DNA of 64,000 bases from Dromaius novaehollandiae (taxonomy: Eukaryota; Chordata; Aves; Casuariiformes; Dromaiidae): contig NC_088099.1 of NCBI RefSeq assembly GCF_036370855.1, positions 146,399,017 through 146,463,016 of the forward strand, in the 5' to 3' direction. Positions 61,201 through 64,000 of this stretch are shown piece after piece. The notes below the pieces were generated by a model. It was given only the letters and a program-made list of their open reading frames with translations. It did no database searches and was not told the DNA's origin. Numbering within the stretch: position 1 is the first letter of the stretch; the number at the start of each line of letters is the position of its first letter. A program made the translations under genes and the position numbers.

Positions 61201-64000
61201 AGACAGCAGCCTAATTTCAGATAAGACACTAGCTAACAATTTGACCAGCAGTCTTATTATAAGTCCATAAATGTACAGACCAGTAGGCCTTTCATTCAGT
61301 CTGTAAAGAGCTGGTTACCTACTGAAGCCTACAGCAGAACCACTCACTGTAGCTAATTTCAGCATGTTATTATGGGCTGATTAACATACAATGGAAATTA
61401 AATTGCGAAGGCCAGAGTTGATGAAAAATGTGTGTAAGATAGTCTTCCTTAGTCTTTGCAGGAGCTCTGCAGGGCACTATAATCAGAGCTGTATTAGGCT
61501 GTAGGACCCAATGATTACTTAGGACACTGCTGCACATTAGCCTCCCTTGGTCTATCAGCTGATGTCTGAAGGAATAATACTGATCTTCCCACCCTTATCA
61601 TCCTGCTCTAAGCAATGGGATCCTCCCTCCCGCCAGATGGATTAAGTAATCATGTCACCACAGGGTGAGAGTGCTCATTTTGTTGCTCTGACAGAAAACT
61701 GACTTTCTGTGGAGAACAGGGCCCAGCTGACCTAACATACTCTGCAGCTGTGTAAAGACCAGATTCAACGCAAGCGAAGCCACAAGACTGCACAGAGAGG
61801 GGCCTTGGAGAAAGAAAGGGCTGCGCCTGTAGCAGCAGTCTGCAGTCAGACCAGATTAAGTGCAATGTGAAGCCATGCTCTATGCCAATGTGGTCTTGCT
61901 TAATGCTTTTCTTCCTTGCCTGACCCCTGTAGAGAACTAAATGGGAAAAAATACATTCATTATTTTGTAGGCCTAGTTTCTGACACACTTCCTTCCTTAA
62001 ACACTCTGTGCAGGAGCAGATGAGCACAAGGGATACAAGGGACAGGCAGGAGAACTGGGACAGCACTTACTTGCATCACTCTGAAATCACATCCTCCTGG
62101 TCAACCCACAACAAATCAGTCTGGTGATGCTCTTTGTCTGGAAGAAGACTAGCCTGTGAAGTGCTACATATTCCCCTAAATCTTTTTGCATTTTTCACAA
62201 TTTTAACAGCCACATTTTAAGAAAGTCATTTTCTTTTGTTACTGGAGAATGCCAAAATAGAAGGGCTGTAATCACAGCTCCTCAGAACCATCTGTCTTTA
62301 TAAGAGAAGCAGACAAAATGCTTAATATCTCATTCTGTGAACCCTTAAGCATACATTTAATTTTACTACTGCCATATGATTCCATTGATTTTGACACACA
62401 AATATTTGCGGTATCAATGTCTTAAACTACTTTTTTTAAGTTGTCAGTGTGGGCTCCCTTATATCCCAATTTTCTTTCACTTTCATATGCATAACTTTTT
62501 GTGAAATCTTCTTTCCTGACAGAATATTTTTGCATGTTTTATAAGACAGAATATGTCTTGTTAGAGATAAGTTTTACCAAATTCACTGAGCAAGACAATG
62601 GAAAATAAGACTATCTATCTGCTCTTTAAAGTCTTCCTTTTGTGCGTGCTTGTGTATAAATATGAGACAATTCTACACAGTGAAACTTTCTGGTGGTTAT
62701 TTCTCTCTTAGAAGTTTAACTAGCTTTTCCCCCCACTAATGCATGCATGCTTGCATGTGCGTACACGTACTTTTTTTCATATGGAATACTATGTTATTGA
62801 AAATGGACATTTGCTTGTGAGCAAAATGAAGTTGCTACTAAAGTCTGGTATAAATAATTGCACTACGAAAAAAATCTTTTGGGATGTGGTCGTTTACGTA
62901 TAATGAGGCTCAGACCCTAACTTTAGGCACTGCTGCTGTACACATCAGAAGAGTTTTTGCACTGCTGGATTGTGGAAGACAGAATAATGCTGTGATGAAG
63001 TAAAGCAAGGTGTCAGATTCCCATCCAAATCACTGTTTTAGGTCTCTCATTTCTATGGTGGTGACAGAGACAAATATTTTTACTGAAGACTTCACTTACT
63101 CATATTTGGATCCTAAATGACTACATAACATATGTTACTTTCTAATGCTTCAAAAAGCATTAAAATCAGACTTACAGTTTTTAGTAGTTTTACAGGAGTG
63201 AAGCCTTACAAATAGACCTCACTGTAGGCATGGTTAGGTCATATCTTTGAAAAATTCTACCTATTGTAAGCACCTTTGTACTTTGATTTCTACAGTTATA
63301 ACCTCAATGTTAACTAGAAAGTTCCTAATGCGACAAAAACACAGACAGGCTGGTTTTGTGTTTGATATAATCTATCTGCACTGTTTCTCTTTCTACAACT
63401 CAGAAAATTCCCAGTAATACAAGTCTCCTTTCAACAACATGAGGACGTTTACTAGATTTCTCCTCCTATCAAAAGAAAAACTTTGCAATTACATTTATAA
63501 AGGCAAGTGTTGTGTAAACATTCACACAGCACATTTTTGCATTAACGTATTTCCACATTTTATGGTTGCACTTAGAAATTGTGTCCAACAAACAGATGTT
63601 TTTATGACTGTACGCAACTTCCTTTTATAGGATTAAAACTGTCCAAAGAATTCGTAGGTGGCTAGGAATCTCATGTATGCTACATCATTTCATGATTTCA
63701 TAGTAAAAATATTAAAAATATTGTCCTGAATGAGCTGTTCTGACAACAATGGAACTTACCTGTTATATTGACACAGACAGTAGTAAAGGAAGCTAAAGGA
63801 GTCATTGCTACATTTTGTGCCCGGACTCTCAGAGTGAAGGACTTAGTTGTCTCAAAGTCAAGTGGTTCAGAGACTAGAAGAGAAGCAGATCCATCTGCTC
63901 TGTTTGGCTTCAGATAGAAACGAACTGGCATGTTAGTCTCCGGAACTTGACCTTCCTCCAGATTATATGTGACCCTGGGATCGCCAAGAGGGGATGTGGC
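36870..64000 (-). CDS. Type III classic cadherin (Hz-cadherin-like), 3' 21 exons; 5' end outside window
   Basis: Single-pass Ca2+-dependent adhesion receptor. Twenty-one exons join in phase to give 1,866 residues plus TGA (36870-36872). Order, numbered from the window edge: about nine cadherin repeats (1-950; DVNDN, DVNDH, DINDN motifs), NC domain (about 950-1085), Cys-rich/EGF (about 1090-1145), laminin G (about 1150-1345), EGF (about 1348-1393), laminin G (about 1394-1565), EGF (about 1612-1655), transmembrane helix (about 1668-1692), and a cytoplasmic tail with YNEEGGGERDQ (p120-catenin region) and DADNDLRSLP...LNYDCLQEWGPKFDKL (beta-catenin region). This set defines invertebrate DE-/DN-cadherins and vertebrate type III cadherins such as chicken Hz-cadherin of retinal horizontal cells. 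FAT and protocadherins lack this tail; type I/II cadherins lack the EGF/laminin G block. The Hz-cadherin identity is from memory; the architecture is read directly. Confidence 0.93.
37670..37824 (-). CDS. Type III cadherin exon E20, transmembrane end and p120-binding region
   Basis: Acceptor TTTTCCAG, donor GACCAG|GTATGA. Encodes ALLVSYTVWSQWG (membrane end) then NVFNYNEEGGGERDQ, close to the EEGGGEEDQD core that binds p120-catenin in E- and N-cadherin. Confidence 0.94.
38788..39041 (-). CDS. Type III cadherin exon E19, third EGF and transmembrane start
   Basis: Acceptor TTGTTCAG, donor CTTCCTAG|GTAGGA. Encodes CGHWTCRNGGTCMAQSQD, CQCPDGYKGRWCE, then the hydrophobic SGSVLAISMCLLVFL. Confidence 0.94.
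40087..40141. repeat. (TG/CA)n microsatellite with internal inverted repeats
   Basis: TGTGTATGTGTGTGTATATA, then TTACACACACATGCACATAT and GTGTGTGTGTGTA. The strands alternate purine and pyrimidine and the TG and CA arms can pair. Lies in the cadherin intron between E18 and E19. Confidence 0.85.
40452..40632 (-). CDS. Type III cadherin exon E18, laminin G 2 end and Cys-rich linker
   Basis: Acceptor GGTGCAG, donor TGCCG|GTACAT. Encodes CMRDVQLNGQPLL (laminin G end) then GCHSTACSSQPCYSPFFC. Confidence 0.92.
41410..41674 (-). CDS. Type III cadherin exon E17, laminin G 2
   Basis: Acceptor TTCTTTTAG, donor TTCCAAG|GTAAGT. Encodes VVGGSFSVNFSLGDK, NNGQWVLLTMERYNNEFTLR and IVLGNRLPN. Confidence 0.94.
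42405..42571 (-). CDS. Type III cadherin exon E16, laminin G 2 start
   Basis: Acceptor GTGTTTAG, donor CTGGAG|GTGATC. Encodes LPEWAFGRDSWIHYEPRS then HIQLMVRTRISHSTLL. Confidence 0.92.
45259..45439 (-). CDS. Type III cadherin exon E15, second EGF
   Basis: Acceptor GTTCTAG, donor GACAAAG|GTACTG. Encodes the laminin G tail (TPGCVLMDEMC) and EGF CGVHGKCVGGWDFFHCDC then GYAGPACD. Confidence 0.93.
45520..45652 (-). CDS. Type III cadherin exon E14, laminin G 1 end
   Basis: Acceptor CCCTTCAG, donor AGTAAG|GTAGGG. Encodes MGELFSGHQPLQLGGVK then HFRGFVGCIRNVIVDSK, the classic laminin G FxGCIRN signature. Confidence 0.94.
45793..45920 (-). CDS. Type III cadherin exon E13, laminin G 1
   Basis: Acceptor TTCTCCAG, donor CTCGGAG|GTAAAA. 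Encodes KVKLILDHCINVSVRDSSS through FEDTMGTR. Confidence 0.9.
46665..46792 (-). CDS. Type III cadherin exon E12, laminin G 1; GC donor
   Basis: Acceptor CTTTGCAG. The donor is GGAAAG|GCAAGT, a GC-AG intron. GT alternatives 5 and 7 nt downstream would break the frame to E13. Encodes LLDGVPSLTVRHSSGDL then RRWHNIKIMHDGK. Confidence 0.88.
47091..47305 (-). CDS. Type III cadherin exon E11, EGF end and laminin G 1 start
   Basis: Acceptor AACACAG after a long T/C microsatellite; donor ATTAG|GTTAAA (weak). Encodes CRCPANFHGPDCQQ then HGYAWFPPLKPCFESRIS and DGLLLYQGP, the laminin G opening. Confidence 0.9.
47309..47376. repeat. A/G-rich (AAAG)n microsatellite next to exon E11
   Basis: About 65 nt of nearly pure purine on the + strand. 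On the gene strand it is a T/C tract ending at the E11 acceptor, so it doubles as the polypyrimidine tract. Confidence 0.85.
48823..49100 (-). CDS. Type III cadherin exon E10, Cys-rich/EGF
   Basis: Acceptor CTCCACAG, donor CTACAG|GTTGGT. Encodes LENILGINITQIGIDEC, CTHSTGC, then the EGF start CSSYQTNPCLNGGTCVDTDLG (Cys spacing typical of EGF). N-glycosylation sequons NIT and NCT are present. Confidence 0.91.
49101..50128 (-). other. Cadherin intron between NC-domain exon and Cys-rich exon
   Basis: About 1 kb of A+T-rich unique sequence. No exon, repeat family or RNA gene recognised. Confidence 0.6.
50129..50361 (-). CDS. Type III cadherin exon E9, NC domain
   Basis: Acceptor TATTACAG, donor GCACAG|GTAAGT. 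Encodes DITPEEFIFQFPEKESKYY through LNGNVAVSRAQ. No cadherin, EGF or laminin G features; it sits exactly where the 'nonchordate classic cadherin' domain lies in DE-/DN-cadherin. Confidence 0.88.
50971..51155 (-). CDS. Type III cadherin exon E8, last repeat into NC domain
   Basis: Acceptor TATTACAG, donor ATAAAAG|GTAAGC. Encodes YFILNDNSGLLTIKEGTPP, then RVRVIDGVWPDVVSTVKVTV, ending at ALYNAGSIRIK where the NC domain begins. Confidence 0.91.
51982..52075 (-). CDS. Type III cadherin exon E7
   Basis: Acceptor GTTGTAG, donor CATCAAG|GTATTT. Encodes MLPTTVLGQVRAPDDDDW then DHKIYQFEGKTS, the membrane-proximal cadherin repeat. Confidence 0.9.
52076..54089 (-). other. Cadherin intron before exon E7
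   Basis: About 2 kb with no recognised exon or repeat family. The reading frame of E6 stays open for another 34 codons past the donor (to 53989) but loses all cadherin similarity there. Confidence 0.6.
54090..55707 (-). CDS. Type III cadherin exon E6, 1,618-nt exon with about five cadherin repeats
   Basis: Acceptor TGTCCTAG, donor TATGATG|GTAAAT. An uninterrupted frame with successive linkers DVNDNPPLF, DVNDHAPVF, DSNDHAPVF, DINDNGPEF and DQNDHPHSP, and canonical LDRE, DxD and ENA motifs. Most cadherin-repeat exons around it are 130-280 nt, so this looks like fused or intronless repeat coding. Confidence 0.96.
56645..56928 (-). CDS. Type III cadherin exon E5
   Basis: Acceptor TTTTGTAG, donor GTAAAG|GTAAAT. 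Encodes a cadherin repeat (ANAKLRYQITSGNVKGVF, LDYEQEQRYELRLVASDG). The linker reads NKNDEAPVF in place of DxNDN. Confidence 0.91.
56929..59264 (-). other. Cadherin intron between E4 and E5
   Basis: About 2.3 kb. Contains a short - strand frame with a signal-peptide-like start at about 58009 but no matching donor. Otherwise nothing recognised. Confidence 0.6.
59265..59408 (-). CDS. Type III cadherin exon E4
   Basis: Acceptor CTTTTTAG, donor GATGAGG|GTGAGT. Encodes the repeat boundary AYVRIFVSDVNDNAPAFPQ then TATANDEDE. Confidence 0.9.
59568..59754 (-). CDS. Type III cadherin exon E3
   Basis: Acceptor CTCTTTAG, donor AACACAG|GTAGGA. Encodes VHYLILKDASEDYQFF, then METETG-like core and the DREKRASYLIEV strand of a cadherin repeat. 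Confidence 0.9.
60868..60995 (-). CDS. Type III cadherin exon E2
   Basis: Acceptor TTTTCCAG, donor GGAGAG|GTTTGA (weak but in phase). Encodes DVNDNVPFFVSSNYEVSVPE then ATDLDSGLHGE, the start of a cadherin repeat. Confidence 0.88.
60996..63759 (-). other. Cadherin intron between E1 and E2
   Basis: About 2.8 kb. It holds a 138-codon - strand frame (61650-62066) with no homology I recognise and a short ATGCATGCATGC-type alternating stretch near 62740-62770. Otherwise no feature seen. Confidence 0.6.
63760..64000 (-). CDS. Type III cadherin exon E1 in window (5' partial)
   Basis: Open to the window edge; donor AACAG|GTAAGT. Encodes most of one cadherin repeat (DPRVTYNLEEGQVPETN, EPLDFETTKSFTLRVRAQN). 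Confidence 0.88.

Noticed and set aside
36870..64000. Identification as FAT, Dachsous, CELSR or a protocadherin
   Set aside because: EGF and laminin G modules suggested FAT, but the tail has the classic p120 and beta-catenin binding regions and the ectodomain has an NC domain. Both exclude those families.
1..64000. Prokaryotic-type features (operons, CRISPR, IS elements) and tRNA/rRNA genes
   Set aside because: Nothing of the kind was seen; the window is spliced vertebrate nuclear DNA. A tRNA scan was not possible by eye over the full length, so a single tRNA could be missed.

Overview
This is vertebrate nuclear DNA, almost certainly from a bird. It has long introns with GT-AG splicing, one CpG island, a degenerate CR1 (avian LINE) tail at about 32.74-32.95 kb, and a type III classic cadherin gene that birds kept and mammals, as I recall, lost. 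Three protein-coding genes account for nearly all recognisable coding sequence. I rebuilt their exons by eye from splice sites, reading-frame phase and remembered family sequence. In all three genes the phase closes across every junction.

Region 1 (about 1-5,190, + strand): the 3' half of cyclin E2 (CCNE2), five coding exons ending with a stop at 3810-3812, then a 3'UTR of about 1.4 kb. The 5' half lies left of the window. Region 2 (about 5,075-31,290, - strand): the whole coding region of Integrator subunit 8 (INTS8), 27 exons totalling 2,988 nt (995 aa plus stop). It starts in a CpG-island promoter at 30.8-31.7 kb. CCNE2 and INTS8 converge tail to tail with only 419 bp between stop codons, and their poly(A) signals are placed so that the 3'UTRs overlap as antisense. 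Region 3 (31.7-36.9 kb): intergenic, with the CR1 fragment and no recognised gene.

Region 4 (36,870 to the window end, - strand): the 3' 5.6 kb of coding sequence (21 exons, 1,866 residues in frame) of a large classic cadherin. The order is about nine cadherin repeats, a 'nonchordate' NC domain, EGF, laminin G, EGF, laminin G, EGF, one transmembrane helix, and a true classic-cadherin tail with p120-catenin and beta-catenin binding regions. This is the invertebrate DE-/DN-cadherin layout. In vertebrates it matches the type III cadherin described from chicken retina as Hz-cadherin. The 5' end lies right of the window.

The three genes are not a functional unit. CCNE2 drives G1/S entry through CDK2, INTS8 belongs to the Integrator complex that cleaves nascent snRNAs and attenuates Pol II, and the cadherin is an adhesion receptor. 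The CCNE2-INTS8 pairing is a conserved vertebrate arrangement. The most notable observations are the type III cadherin itself, a textbook U12-type intron in INTS8 (a gene whose complex helps make minor-spliceosome snRNAs), a GC-AG intron in the cadherin, and the CCNE2/INTS8 3' overlap.
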